From Anniella stebbinsi (Eukaryota > Chordata > Lepidosauria > Squamata > Anniellidae): a stretch of DNA of 64,000 nt. The notes below the pieces were generated by a model. It saw only the letters and a list, made by a program, of their open reading frames with translations. It made no database searches and was not told where the DNA came from. The stretch is from positions 397,085,154 to 397,149,153 of the forward strand of contig JARDYH010000001.1 in assembly GCA_029215795.1 (NCBI GenBank). The letters run 5' to 3'. Numbering within the stretch: position 1 is the first letter of the stretch; each line of letters begins with the position of its first letter. Of this stretch, positions 43,046 to 54,779 are shown piece by piece. The translations under genes were made by a program, and so were the position numbers.

Positions 43046-45304
43046 TCTGCATGCTTGCCGATTTGAAGCCGACGCAAATGCGAGCCTGTTTGTCCTCTCT
43101 TGCCTGCTCCCGGCACATCCTCTTCCTGCCCTGCACCCCACAAAGCAAGCCGGAGCGAAGGCAGAGCCATCTGGCTCATCTCTTCCCAGGGCGATTTCAG
43201 GATGTTATTAATAGATCTCTCTGTATAATCCTTGCCAAGACCCTGTTTGCCTTGCCACAGACAAGGGAGCCTCCGTGGGCACAGCTTGGGTTGGAGAGAG
43301 GTTTTAATTCATGTTCTTTCACTCCCGTCCGCCGCCACCTTGTGAAAGACGAGGATGGATCCTTTTCTTAACAGCTGGCTCGCAGCGCTGTCTAAGACCT
43401 AAAGGTGTTGAACAAGGCCCGCTTGGCTCCTGCCAACCTAGACATCATTCTTAATTGAGTCCGTGATTTAAAATCAGAAAGAGCTTATTAATTAACACGC
43501 CTCTCTGCTCCATCCATCTGAGGACTGACTTCCAAATTTGAAGGAGCCCTCAAATGGGCTCCTTCCTACTCATTGCCCTGCCAAGCAAGCTCATGTCATT
43601 CCAGTTTGTGCACATCTGATCGAGGTTAAGTAAGGTCTGCGACCTGCAGCGAGTTCACCCATGTTTTTTTTTCTTTCCATTTTTGCCCGGTGCGAGCATC
43701 AGCCTAATTCTTTGCACAGACCTGAAGGCAGGAACTTGATTTATGTCAGGCCAGAGTTCTAATTAGCCCCATCGTGGCCTTTCACATGTTTGTGTTCCGC
43801 TTTTTGTTTTTGTTGAAAAGCTGTGTACTCGGGACACTCCCAGAGAATATCCAGATCAAAACGATAATTTGGCCCAAAGAGCTCGCCAATGGAGAACATG
43901 AATACTGTCGTTGTTACTCAGGGTGGCACGGCCACCCCTAATGGAGGGCTGGTCGTGTGAGATACCTATAGCTAGAAGATGGATGGTTTGGCCAATGTGT
44001 GTTAAATTTACCAAACAACAGCCAAACACACACACTCTTGAACAGTCAAAGCATAAGTGACTTGGGCCAAGTGAGCCTGGATCTGTACTCTTGCTTAAGA
44101 ATGTACAGAGTGTCTTGCCAGAGCAGTGCACATACAATATTGATAGATAGACATTATATCAAACCACAGTACCGAGTTTAGATGTCACAAGGAACTGTGA
44201 TTAGTTTAAAAGACAGAAATGGTACAATGTAAAACCAGCATAAAATCCATTGTAGCAGGGCCAGCGTTTTTGCAAGACAACTCAAACCTACCCACCCATG
44301 CTCTCCCTTCTTTCTTGAGTTGGTAGTGGAACATACAGCAGGTAGTATTTGTCTCCCAAGGTCAAGATAGGCTTGTGACTTTTCTGTGGTCAGAATTTCC
44401 AAAGGGGAAGCTGTGATAGTCTCTTGTAGCAAAAACAACCGAGAGTCTGGTGGCACTTTAAAGACTTAACACATTTAATCCGGCATAAGGATTCGTGGCC
44501 TATAATCCATGTTGCCAGATGCAGTGAACATTGTGGAGTGTTTGAGACATGCTGTGTGTGTTTTACAGTGCATAAGGTCTCTCGTCACCAACATACATAC
44601 TGTATAAACAACCTGAAACTCTCCATAATGCTCCACACATCTGACAAAGTGGAGTATAGTCCATGAAACCTAATGCCAAAATGAATGTGCTGGCTTTAAG
44701 GTGCCATGAGAATCTTAGTTGTTTGGGCTTCATCCATAGTAATACATTGCGCATGGCTCACATTCGACTGCATTGGCAACGCAAATAGGTGGGAAGTCCT
44801 GGTGAAATCTGTATAGCTGTGGGCTCTCGCATTGCGTGCAGGATTCAGGCGCAGTGTATGAAACCCAGACCAAAATGGCCACTGAAAGTGCCCCCAGATT
44901 CCACTTGAGAGGTCTGATGCGTGACATTCGACAGCTGAGTGAGCCTTAAAGGTGTCAGGTGATGGCTGAATTGCTGGACAAGTCACCTGGATTTTTCACT
45001 GCAGCTGCTCGTCTGTGTTCGCAAAGCGTTTGCCTGCTCAGCCTAACTGTTCTACAACCGCTACAGCTCCAGAAATGTCCTCGGTTTTGCAGAACATTTC
45101 TTGGCTACGTTTCTTGGCTTTTGTATTTCTGAGTATCCATGAATTGGTGGGTGGATCCTGACTATTTTGGGAGTCCTTGGGAAGGTTGTTGAAAGATGTC
45201 AGCTATTTCTCTCTCTGTTAAATTATGCCCTCCATCCCAACGTGCTTGGGGAAGCCTCATTTTTGTAATTCATAGCAACCGTGGGTTGTGTCCAATGCTA
45301 GGCC

Positions 45305-45520
45305 AGTGTGGTTTAATGTTTAGCGTTGGATTGGAAACCGGGAGACATGGATTCTAGTCGCTACTCAGCCATGAAGCTCACCGGGTGACTTTGGGCCAGT
45401 CACTGATTCTCAGCCTAACCTACCTCACAGGGTTGTTGTGAGGATAAAATGGAGGGGAGGATCATGTAAGATGCCCTGGGTTTCTTGGAGGAGGAAAAGC
45501 GAGATCTAGTACTGAGTCTA
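45305..45520 (+). mobile_element. CORE-SINE / MIR-like SINE
   Basis: tRNA-like head (CCAGTGTGGTTTAATG ... GGATTCTAGTCGC), then TGACTTTGGGCCAGTCACTG and CTCACAGGGTTGTTGTGAGG. Other copies: 53497-53740, 54780-55005, 59890-60110, 62262-62480. Confidence 0.8.
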
Positions 45521-46892
45521 ATTATGGGTCTACTCTACATAGTACTGAGATTGGATACAACTCCAGGAATTTGAAAAATACATTTTACAGTGCATCTTTT
45601 TTGTACACAGAATGGCAAGGGGCTTCAATGGCATTAAGATGCTCATAGTGACAGGGTTCATGCATCACTTTAAGCCACCCTGCAAATAAGCCACCATGAG
45701 TTGGTTGTTCACTTGCTAACCCAAAGACAATCGGGCTTTCCTTGGCTTGTTTCCCCACTCAGTCCTCCTGCTGGTTCTGGCATGTATCCCAAGCACCTTT
45801 GCATCAGAACTAATTTCCTTGTTTTTTTGCCACTCTGGCCAGCTGGCTCTGTAGCTATTCTTGACAACTCGTGACAAAGATGCCCTGCTGTGTGGAAACA
45901 ACCTGACAAACCACCTTGGCTACCAATCAACCTAAAACAAGTCATAGGTTCTCAGGAATGCTTGTTCATGAAAAATGAGTCACCCTGCAGAAAGGCCAGC
46001 TTGTTTTTGCTTACTTAATTTTTGCGCCACAATAAAAATATTTTGCACCTTCAAAGTGCTAAGTATATGGTGTAAATCAAATGGTAAGCATGCCAATGAA
46101 CTCCATTTCAATTGCAGGTTGTAACACAACAAAATGTGGACAAGTCAAAGGGTGTGTGTGAATTCTTATGCATGGCACTGTACTTTTAAAGACCACTCCC
46201 CCAACAGCATGTACCTTCGTGTGTGCTTGACTGAACAGAGGTCCTGCTCCACGTGCCCCCTAACAACTGACGTGTCTGCAGGCCTTCTCGGTAGAGGCAC
46301 CAACCTTATGCATTGCCCTCTCGAGGGAGACCTGCCGGGCCCCAACACTGAGCATCTCCAGGTGTAAGGCAAAAACATGGATTTGCAAGAAGGCCTTTGG
46401 AATCAACTGATTTGTAGACTGGCTGCTTTTCTCCTACTGCAGGCAGTTAATTTGATTACTGCTTTTTATTGATTACTGCTGTTCTTATTCTGCTGGGCCT
46501 CTTGTTTATTCTAGGTGCTCTTTGCCTAACTTCTGTCTGACTTGCAAAATATCGCGAGAGAGACACCAGAGGCATCGATGGACCTGTTATCAGAAACTTT
46601 ATAAAAGTTGCAGCGAAATATAGTTTTTCTACAGTTCTGCATCTTCTCCCTTGCCACAGACATACACAATTCAAGAGATTTTACAGCAATTGGCAGAAGG
46701 GGGTAGTGAGGGGAGAGAAATGACAAAGTACATATGCACAAAGGCATAGGAATTGATGGAGGGCTCAATCCATGCACAACTTGAACACCATGAGGCTGCT
46801 TAATAAGCCCATGTGTGTGCCAAACGTGTACCAGTCCGATTTACACATTTAAATCATCCAAACCTGGTGACCGTGGCTTGTTGGGGTAGATA

Positions 46893-47213
46893 TAGGGTGA
46901 CCATATGAAAAGGAGGACCAGGCTCCTGTATCTTTAACTGTTGTGATGAAAGGGAATTTCAGCAGGTGTTATTTGTTTGCATGCAGCACCTGGTGAAATC
47001 TCCTCTTCATCACAACAGTTAAAGCAGGAGGGGCTATACCAAAATGACCAGATACAAAAGAGGGCAGGGCTCCTGCAGCTTTAACTGTTGAGATGAAGAG
47101 GGAATTTCACCAGGTGCTGCATGCCTACAAATGACACCTGCTGAAATTCCCTCTTCTATATAACTGTTAAAAAGACACAGAAGCCCTGTCCTACTTTTCA
47201 TATGGTCACTCTA
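46893..47213. mobile_element. 321-bp hAT-like element, internally double palindrome
   Basis: Ends TAGGGTGACCATATGAAAAG and CTTTTCATATGGTCACTCTA. 8-bp flanks GGTAGATA / GGTAGATT (one mismatch). The interior repeats a TTTAACTGTTG...GCACCTGGTGAAAT palindrome twice. No coding capacity. Confidence 0.8.
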
Positions 47214-48384
47214 GGTAGATTAAAAAAAACCACCAAGAACCCATGGTTTGTTAACCATCCTCAGTTAGCCCCCAATGCTGGGTTTGTATGGCACAAGAAA
47301 AGGCAGCAGGGAACTTGAATCAGCAATCTGGTAGCTGCAGGCATCATAACCCACTGTGGCTTAAACCCACAGTGGGCTGCAGTGATCATGCGAACCAAGT
47401 CACTGGCCAAGGAGCTTGTAGCCCCGGCTAGCATGATCAAAACAGTAGCCAAGCCTGACAAAGTTGGCTCAGCTGATGGCTATATATGTTCAGAAATGAG
47501 TGATCTGCAGAAAAACACGGGCTATTCACATTCACCCACACTCAATGGTTGAATTGTGGGTTGTTTGTTGAACCGTGGGTTAGCATATTGTGTGAAGTTT
47601 TTTTTCTGTCTAAACATGCATAGGATTGGGCCCTTAACCTGAGATGTAGACATCACGAGCGGTTCAAACCAATCGGGAACACCAGAGCAGTTTCTTTGCT
47701 TGTAAAAGGAAGAGTCACACGTCTTGCAAAACTGAGCATCAAGATGCAATCCAGTTGGTGAAAGAGGCAGTGAGGGACATGCCTGTTTGCTTAAGGTCAC
47801 TGTGGGAGGGAGGTGGGAATAGAAGTAATGGGATGGATTCACATTCCCGGTTTCAAGCCCTTCAAAGCAGCAATGTTGTCTTTAAGCACCAATGTTTCTG
47901 CAAGCGAAAGAAAGCTGTTCCCCTGGAGAATGCCAATTCTGTCCTGATCATAGGCTGTACTTCCAGCGGCTGTGGTAATATGGTAATAGCAATTCTGGAG
48001 CCTTAGCCAAGAGAGAGAGGCTGAGATCCAGGGAGCAAAATCCTCAGTCAGGACAACCTTTGGCTGCCTCTACCTCAATAGCATCAGGTCAGCTACATCT
48101 GCTGACTTTTCCCCAAGCATCTTTGAAAATGGGTTTTCACCATCACTCCCCGGATTCTGGGCGATATCACCACCACTTCGGCGGATTCACACTGGTTCGG
48201 TTTACATCAGGAGAAGCTTGTGCCCCGTGAAGGTTGCGACACACCCCTTAGGCAGGCATCTCTCCAGTTTGTCATAACTGGAAACTATGGATGCAGCTCC
48301 GGGGTAGTAAAGGAGAATCAAATGCCCTTCCGGTAAAAATGCACCTGTTTCCAGGGAACTCCCCCTTCCTCCCAAAATCAAAGC

Positions 48385-48390
48385 TTTATG
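48385..48390 (-). terminator. Weak candidate poly(A) signal for the GAS1-like gene
   Basis: CATAAA on the minus strand, about 330 bp after the stop. Canonical AATAAA on that strand occurs only at 46505-46510 and 46465-46470, beyond a transposon, so the true 3' end is uncertain. Confidence 0.2.
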
Positions 48391-48489
48391 AAATTGAAAT
48401 TCCAATGTAAATTTGCTTCCCTGCGGGCCTCTTAATCCTATTATTATTTGCACATTTAAACCCGCATTGAGGCCATTCACACGTTCACG

Positions 48490-50140
48490 GAAAAGCTACA
48501 GGGGGCGCGTCCGTCCATCCGGACAGCCTTCAGAGACCCACCAGGAAATGCGCATCCTTGGAGCCGCCCCTAGCTACCCAAGAGAGGTTTTGGGAAGCGC
48601 CCAGGGCCGTTCAGCGGTCGCCCCGTGCTATGTTGTACCGCGAGCGTTGCGAGGAGCCCTGGCGGCGGACAGGGAGCCTCATCCTCGGCTAGGGACCCGG
48701 CACGGCAACCTCAGCCTAAAGGAGCCCCAAGGGGAGGATCACCAGAGCCAGGAGGCGCCACGAGGCCGGGAAGACGCGCGCTCGGCCGTCGGAGCTCCTC
48801 CAAGCCACCCCGCCGGGCGGCGCGCCCTCGCCGTCTCCCCCCCGGAAGGGCCGCTCCTCCTCCTCTTCCTCCTCGTCGCCGTAGTCGTCGCCTTCGTCCT
48901 CGGAGGGAGAAGGCCCGAAGCACAGGCGGCCCATGTTGGCCTTGAGCACCTGGCAGAAAGGCCGCTCGGCGCCGTCGCAGACGCAGCGCTCCAGCGCGGG
49001 GCCCCCGGGCGCGGCTAGCAGTTGCCCGATGGCCGCCCGGCAGGCGCCCGTGCAGCGCCGCCCGTTGAAGAGCTGCCCGCAGCGGGCCAAGTAGGCGGCC
49101 AGGGGCGCTTGGCAGGCGGGCTCCTGCTGGCATCGGAAGCGGGCGGCCGTGCAGCCCAGGCCGCTGCGGGACGGGCGGGGCAGGCAAGGCTCGATGGCCG
49201 CTTTCAGCCGGCGGCAGCGCGCGTCCTCCCCGCACGCGCAGCGCTCCAAGGCCGGCCCGCTCCGGCTGCGGTTCAGCCGCACCAGCGCGCCTATGCAATG
49301 GCTGGGACAAGCCGGAGCCGCGTCGCCGCCGGCGGGCGTGGGCTCCTCCCCGCCCAGGACTGGCTGGCAGGCCGCTTGCGACTGGCTGTAGGCGGAGCCG
49401 CAATCCGGCTCGTCTTGGCAGCGGAGCAACGCCTCCCAGCACGGTTCGCCGACGGCGTGGGCCCGCGGGTGGCCCGACCACAGCAGCAGCAGCAGCAAAG
49501 GCCACATGGCTTCCCGCGCGCCTGGTTCGGGCTCTTCCTGCGGCCTCCCTTTCAGGCGCGCAAAACCGTAGCTCCAAGGGGCGCCGCGGCACCCGAAGGC
49601 GTGGCTGCCGGGGCCCGGTTTGCGCGTGGCTGCGGGCCCTGGGGGACCTCGGCCAAGTTCGTTGGCTGAGCTCAGACCCCCGACGGGGAGAGTCGAGGCT
49701 CCTCGACTCTTTGGCTTAAGGAGCCGAGCGGTCAAAACTTCTGCGGGGTTTTGCTGCCCGGCGGCGGGGAGGTCTGCCTTCGGTCCCCGCGGATCACCCC
49801 GCTGGCTTAGCAGAGGCCGTCGAGAGATCCCAAATGGCAAATCCGTCAATGCTCGGGGTAGGGACTGGAGGCAACCTCCTGCGCATAACGGCCTGTATCC
49901 CGAAAGCCTGGATGGGGTCCGGAGAACGCTTCGCTTCCGAGCGGGCCTTGGTGCCAAATGCGCTCTCCCCACCCACCCCCTCGCTGCTTCTTCGGGCGCG
50001 AAAAGGGAGGAGGGACGGAAGGGCTCCCCCCCAATTCATCTTCGAGGCCGTGACAGGCTCATTGTTCCCTTGAACTCCGCTCCATCTCCCCCTCCCCTCC
50101 GTCTTCCTAGCCTCTCCTCCTCGCCCTGTGCAGCCGGTGT
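48490..50140 (-). promoter_or_regulatory. CpG island over the GAS1-like gene and its promoter
   Basis: Dense CpG from just after the stop codon to about 630 bp upstream of the ATG, in sharp contrast to the AT-rich flanks. Developmental single-exon genes such as GAS1 typically sit wholly inside such islands. Transcription would run leftward from somewhere in 49.5-50.1 kb; no TATA box is evident. Confidence 0.7.
48716..49507 (-). CDS. GAS1-like GPI-anchored cell-surface protein, intronless
   Basis: A 263-residue ORF. GAS1 is a GPI-anchored Hedgehog co-receptor related to GFR-alpha. Order: signal peptide (1 to about 18, poly-Leu core); cysteine repeat 1 with Cys 23, 30, 36, 47, 67, 71, 90, 92, 98, 108; repeat 2 with Cys 119, 126, 132, 143, 152, 156, 175, 177, 185, 196; an acidic stretch (203-218); and a hydrophobic C-tail (250-263) fitting a GPI signal. 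One N-glycosylation site, Asn79 (NRS). Motifs such as CPSHCI, AIEPCLP, FNGRRC and CVCDGAERP match GAS1. The start is the ATG directly before the signal peptide (GCCATGT); the frame stays open upstream but that part looks like 5' UTR. It is shorter than mammalian GAS1 (about 345 aa), mainly in linkers. No frame damage is seen. Named GAS1-like because ULK3-CPLX3 is not the mammalian GAS1 locus. Confidence 0.9.
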   Translation of the reverse strand: MWPLLLLLLWSGHPRAHAVGEPCWEALLRCQDEPDCGSAYSQSQAACQPVLGGEEPTPAGGDAAPACPSHCIGALVRLNRSRSGPALERCACGEDARCRRLKAAIEPCLPRPSRSGLGCTAARFRCQQEPACQAPLAAYLARCGQLFNGRRCTGACRAAIGQLLAAPGGPALERCVCDGAERPFCQVLKANMGRLCFGPSPSEDEGDDYGDEEEEEEERPFRGGDGEGAPPGGVAWRSSDGRARVFPASWRLLALVILPLGLL

Positions 50141-50399
50141 GGTCTTCTTCAGGCCCTCTCCAGAGGGGGCTGCAGCTCCATTTTGGGAGGGCGGGGTGTG
50201 TGGAGGCTATTTTTTGTTGTTCCTTTATAGCTTCACAAGGGCTGTGGAGCATCCACTGCAGAGTTCATCCATCCCATTGGCTATATTCTGATAAGGCTTG
50301 TATCCCATGTTGGTCCAACACAGAGGTGACCCATGGAAATGAATGAGACTTGTTAGATGTCTAGCTTAAGTCCCATTCATTTCGATGGGGCTTCAAATC

Positions 50400-51520
50400 T
50401 TCACTTATTGCTTGCGTTTCTATACCACGATGTTAGCTGAAGTCCCCTGGACAGGTCACGAAGCAAAACTTAAAACTGCAATAAATGCAATAGGAGAGTA
50501 AAACATAATATAAAAACAGTAAGTTTAATACAGAATAAAACTAAAGTAGGAACCAAGATAAAAGCCAGCGACCAGGCAAAGATCTAAAAATGCACTAATG
50601 CAGTTTTTAAAACTGAAGGACTAAAAAGCCTGGTATAATAAAGAGGCCTTTACTTGACACCCAAGAAGACCGCAACGTAGGTGCCAGGCAAGCATCTCCG
50701 GGAAGCTCATTCCACAACTGTGGAGCCACCACTGAAAAGGCTTTCTCAGTAGCCGCCTGCCTCACCTCACAAGGCGGGCGCCCCCGGAGAAAGGCCTCTG
50801 AGGGTGATGCTGTGGTCGAGACAGGTATATAGGGAAGGAGATGTTCTTTCAGGTAACCTAAATCAAATTAACATTGGATTCAAACCATAATTTTGTATAT
50901 GTATGTGCAGTGGAGGCTGGAGGCTCTGACGTTAGTGAAGTGGTGAATCCATTCCAGGTTTCAGTCAGAACTGTGCAAGGTGCCTTTAGAGTTTTAACTG
51001 CCCCCCACCCCCGTGTAGTCCTTGGCATCCAAAATGTAAAAGGACATTAGATGGCAAGGGATGGGGAAAGGCCCCTTCTGATATTTATTTATTTATTTAT
51101 TTATTACATTTGTATACCGCCCCATAGCCGAAGCTCTCTGGGCGGTTTACATAGGATTAAAAACAATTAAAAACAATATACAAAAATTAAAACAGCAAAA
51201 ACATACAACATACGCACAATCTGTACATTTAAAAACCACTTCAACACTTCAAAAAAAAAAAAAAACAGACCCAGGCTCCTCAGATATTGCCAAATGCCTG
51301 AGAGAAGAGGAAAGTCTTGACCTGGCGCCGAAAAGATAACAATGTTGGCGCCAGGCGGGCCTCGTCGGGGAGATCGTTCCACAATTGTGGAGCCACCACA
51401 GAGAAGGCCCTCTCTCTTGTTGCCGACCTCCGAGCTTCCCTCGGAGGAGGCACTCGGAGGAGGGCCTTAGATGTTGAACGTAGTGTTCGGGTAGGTTCAT
51501 GTCGGGAAAGGCGTTCCAAA
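50400..51520 (-). mobile_element. Two reverse LINE 3' ends upstream of the GAS1-like gene
   Basis: 50400-50870 carries TTTCTATACCACGATG ... AGCTCATTCCACAACTGTGG. 51082-51520 starts with (ATTT)n and TGTATACCGCCCCATAGCC; its minus strand encodes [20 protein letters not shown], an RT tail. Confidence 0.75.
50908..51000. mobile_element. Half copy of the CAGTGGAG family
   Basis: Left half only: GCAGTGGAGGCTGGAGGCTC ... GAATCCATTCCAGGTTTC, ending in a C-run. Confidence 0.65.
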
Positions 51521-52427
51521 AGCTGACACCAGTCAGAGTAAATAATACTAGGCTAGTGAAACAGATGTCCTTGTAGAAGACAGGCACATCACACAGCAGG
51601 AAGACTGAGTAGCCGTGTAAAGGTGCTTTGTGTAGAAATGAGTGGAAGAGGGGTTTGGGATCATGCCTGCTGGCCTCGTCCCCAATCTCCAAGGCATGCA
51701 TTCAAGTTACGTATTTGCACAGGGACCCGCACGCACACATCTGAATGCCCCTAGGGGCAATCCATAACCTCCCATTTTTGTAAAACATGTTTGTGAAGGG
51801 CAGCATGACTACAAACCAGGTTGCAAGACCTGCAGCGCCAGGCCAGTTTGTTACAAAATTTAAAACAATTGGAGGTACAGTTGTGACAACTGGTTTGCAA
51901 TTTTAAACAGTCAAGATTTCAAAACAACTATTAGTTACGTTGGTCTGTTCCGAAACAACTCTTGTCAGTTATGTCTACTGAACGCTGGTGTGTTTCTGAA
52001 ATGGAAATACACCAGGGCTCCATGGACATAACACATAGAGTTGTTATTGGTGTCTTTCTCCTTTTTGTTTTGTATGAAAGGCAGTAGACAAATAGCTTAC
52101 ATAGGAAAAATACCTTTCCTTCTTTTGGGCAGGGTCCCAGATCATGCGGAGAACGTCTGTGCGCATAGGTGTGAACAGAGGCCCTGAACATCTAGAAATT
52201 GGGCTGAGAGTTATTAATGGCCGTGCTCCCCATTTCCCCAGCGTGCCTTCCATTCTGTGCAGAATGAACGCTTGCACCAGTATAGAGTTTCCACTGCACG
52301 CTTGCATCAGTATAGAATTTCCACTGCAGTCCATGCGTATGTGAATTCCATCCCCGAGGCTGGCCGGTATGCTCGTGTTGCGCAGGCGATTCTGTATGCG
52401 CATGTGCCAGTGTTAATTTGCGCAACC

Positions 52428-52610
52428 GTTTGGAGGGGGCGCAGCTCAGCGGTAGCGTACATGCGTTGCGTATGGAAGGTCCCACCCAGATTCAGTCCAC
52501 AGTATCTCCAGTAAGGCTAGAAAACCCTGCCAGCCAGTGTCAACTACACTGGGCAAGATGGACCAAGGGTCTGACTCCGTTCGCACTTTCTGATGTTCCT
52601 GTGGACTCAC
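52428..52610 (+). mobile_element. tRNA-derived SINE (family A), diverged
   Basis: GGGCGCAGCTCAGCGGTAGCG (A-box region), degraded B box, tail GATGGACCAAGGGTCTGACTC. Confidence 0.7.
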
Positions 52611-53496
52611 AAGCGCAAAGAGCTACAGTGGTTCCCTGACGCATTGGGGTTTAGGGCTTTTAATCACGGCCAGTGACAGGCTGAATAGCATTTTCTGAGC
52701 CGGTTCCTTTCCTTTGTCCTGCCTGGGCCATGCGGTGAGCTGGGCGCCTTTACGGGCGAGTCGATTGTTCACGCCCTACAGCCTGCCAATGGCCTTTTGC
52801 TGAAGGCCTCTGTTGGGCTGCCAAGGCCTCCACAAAGCACACTCCAGAAGCGGCAGGGCAGTTCACTCCATTTCTCTCTGGCTATTGAAATGGAAACGAA
52901 GCCCATTTCCACACCCTTTGGCCGGGTGGGGTGGGGGTGAGGGAGCTTTCAGAAAGCCAGCGAAGGAGGAAGGGGGAGAGAAGAACAGAGGGTGGGATTC
53001 TTGGCAGCTGGACAAAGACACAAAGGCCCCTGCGATTTCCCTTTCATGGGGTGTGGGGGGGGGGTGGAATATGTGTGCCTCCGGGAGGGAAATGAAGCAG
53101 GACGTCCAAGCAATTCCATTCCAAAAAAGGGTGAAAATTCTGCCCAAGACAGGATGGAATTGGCCCCGCTTGCACAACCGGACAGACAGAAGCCTGTTTT
53201 CTATACTAGGTAGTGGATGGGATTGTGCTCCCCCTCAACAAGAACTAAGGATTACCATTGAAAACAGCACAGTCCTCTTTATGACTTGCAGTGGGTCTCG
53301 TTAAGTGGAAGTTCGAATCAGAAATAGCAAGAAGCTAGACAGCTTTTATATTAAGAAAGCTGGTGATAATTTTAGGTGGTGTACTAAGTTTCCTTTTTTA
53401 AAAAGTCAATAAGCAAGGATCAAAACCTTAACTCTGGCCTGCCAGCATATAGGTAGCCAGGGCCGTTCTCTCAGCATCGATGTTATATGTTGGTGA

Positions 53497-53740
53497 TCAG
53501 AGAGCCAGTCTGCTATAATGGTTAGAGAGTTGGACTGGGATTTTGGAGATCTGGGTTCTAGTTCCCACTCAGCCATGAAGCTCACTGAGTGACGTTGGTC
53601 CTGACACTGACTCTCAGCCTAACCTACCTCACAGGGTTGTTGTAAGGATAAAATGGAGAGGAGGAGGACCATGTCAGCCGGTTTGGGTTCCATGCAGGAG
53701 AGTGGGGGAGGCAGGATATAAGTGTAATAATAATTAAGCT
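53497..53740 (+). mobile_element. CORE-SINE / MIR-like SINE
   Basis: AGAGAGCCAGTCTGCTATAATG through CTCACAGGGTTGTTGTAAGG. Confidence 0.8.
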
Positions 53741-54779
53741 GCTGCCATTGACAGTGACCTCTTTACGTGTCTGTAATGCCGCTCTCCTAGGTAGTAATGA
53801 AAATGCCTCCAAACAGTCCCAGCACAGTCATCCATTTGTGCTGATGGAAATGGGTAAATGACCTGGTAGTCCTGGAAGAATGGCCGTACTTTTATGTGAG
53901 GGATGCGGCGGAAGAAACTGGTTCAAACTGATGCAAATGTTCTGGCCTGAGAGGGATCATTGTTTGCCTAGGTTGGTAGCTCAGCTGCGCTGTGCTTTTT
54001 CTGGTGTCGTGGTGGACGTGGTTGTTTCCGATGTAGCAAGACAAGCATTTCTTCCAAAGCTAAACAGAACAATGTGTGTCCGTTTGTGTGTGTATAGAGA
54101 GAGATCCTTTTCATAGCATACATGAGCGACAGGGCTGGTTTTCCTTTGGAGGTATTTCATCCTGAAACAAGGATGAGGCAGCCAGGTGGTAGAACGCGCC
54201 ATCTGACTGATTTGGGTTTCGTTTAGCTCAGTCCTGTACTGCTTATTGTGAAGGGAAGAAGGGAAGGGAAAAGAAAAAGATAATGGGATTATTCTCCTAA
54301 AGCTGTGTAAAATGATACATTCCTTCCTTACAAAGCATAATCCTTGGGGTTATGGTTTGTTCTTATTATGTAACCCTGCAATCTAAGGATAATAAGACGG
54401 TGAGAGATTATGTCTTTGCTGTCCTCTCTTTAGGTTGGGGTTTGGGGGAGGGGGTAACAAGTCTCCAGTTCCACCTCATTGCCAGGTACGTTCAGCTAAT
54501 AGATGTTTTTGATGTTGTAAGGCCAGATGGCTACCAAATTTCTTTATGTTGTGTGTACTGGTGGGGGGAAAAGCTAACATGACTCAGAATGGGCAGTGCG
54601 TTTCTGCATTTGCAGCTGCACTTTACAATCCAAAATCCACACTTTGTTGACCCATCAGTTCATAGACCGCTATAGTCAATGGTGAAGGATCATGGGGAAC
54701 GTAGGCCGGAATATTTGGCGGGGCACAAATTGCCCACCCACATACCTTGATAAGATATATAGCATAAGAGAGGTTCATA

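Larger units (their letters stand above)
40830..48380. other. ULK3 to GAS1-like intergenic region
   Basis: Transposon stack at 41.2-43.05 kb, CORE-SINE at 45.3 kb, palindromic sequence at 45.66-45.96 kb, hAT-like element at 46.9-47.2 kb and GTTTGTTGAACC-type arms at 47.2-47.63 kb. Stretches 43.05-45.3 kb, 46.0-46.85 kb and 47.65-48.4 kb lack recognisable repeats and genes. Confidence 0.65.

Noticed and set aside
48413..49669. Long plus-strand open frames over the GAS1-like gene
   Set aside because: They are antisense shadows in a GC-rich CpG island. They show no domains, while the minus-strand frame has ordered cysteines and a signal peptide.
49508..49972. Upstream in-frame extension of the GAS1-like frame (418 codons in all)
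   Set aside because: It would bury the signal peptide inside the protein; the composition looks like 5' UTR and promoter.
52813..53304. 163-codon plus-strand frame
   Set aside because: Low-complexity, no domain, no neighbouring exon structure.
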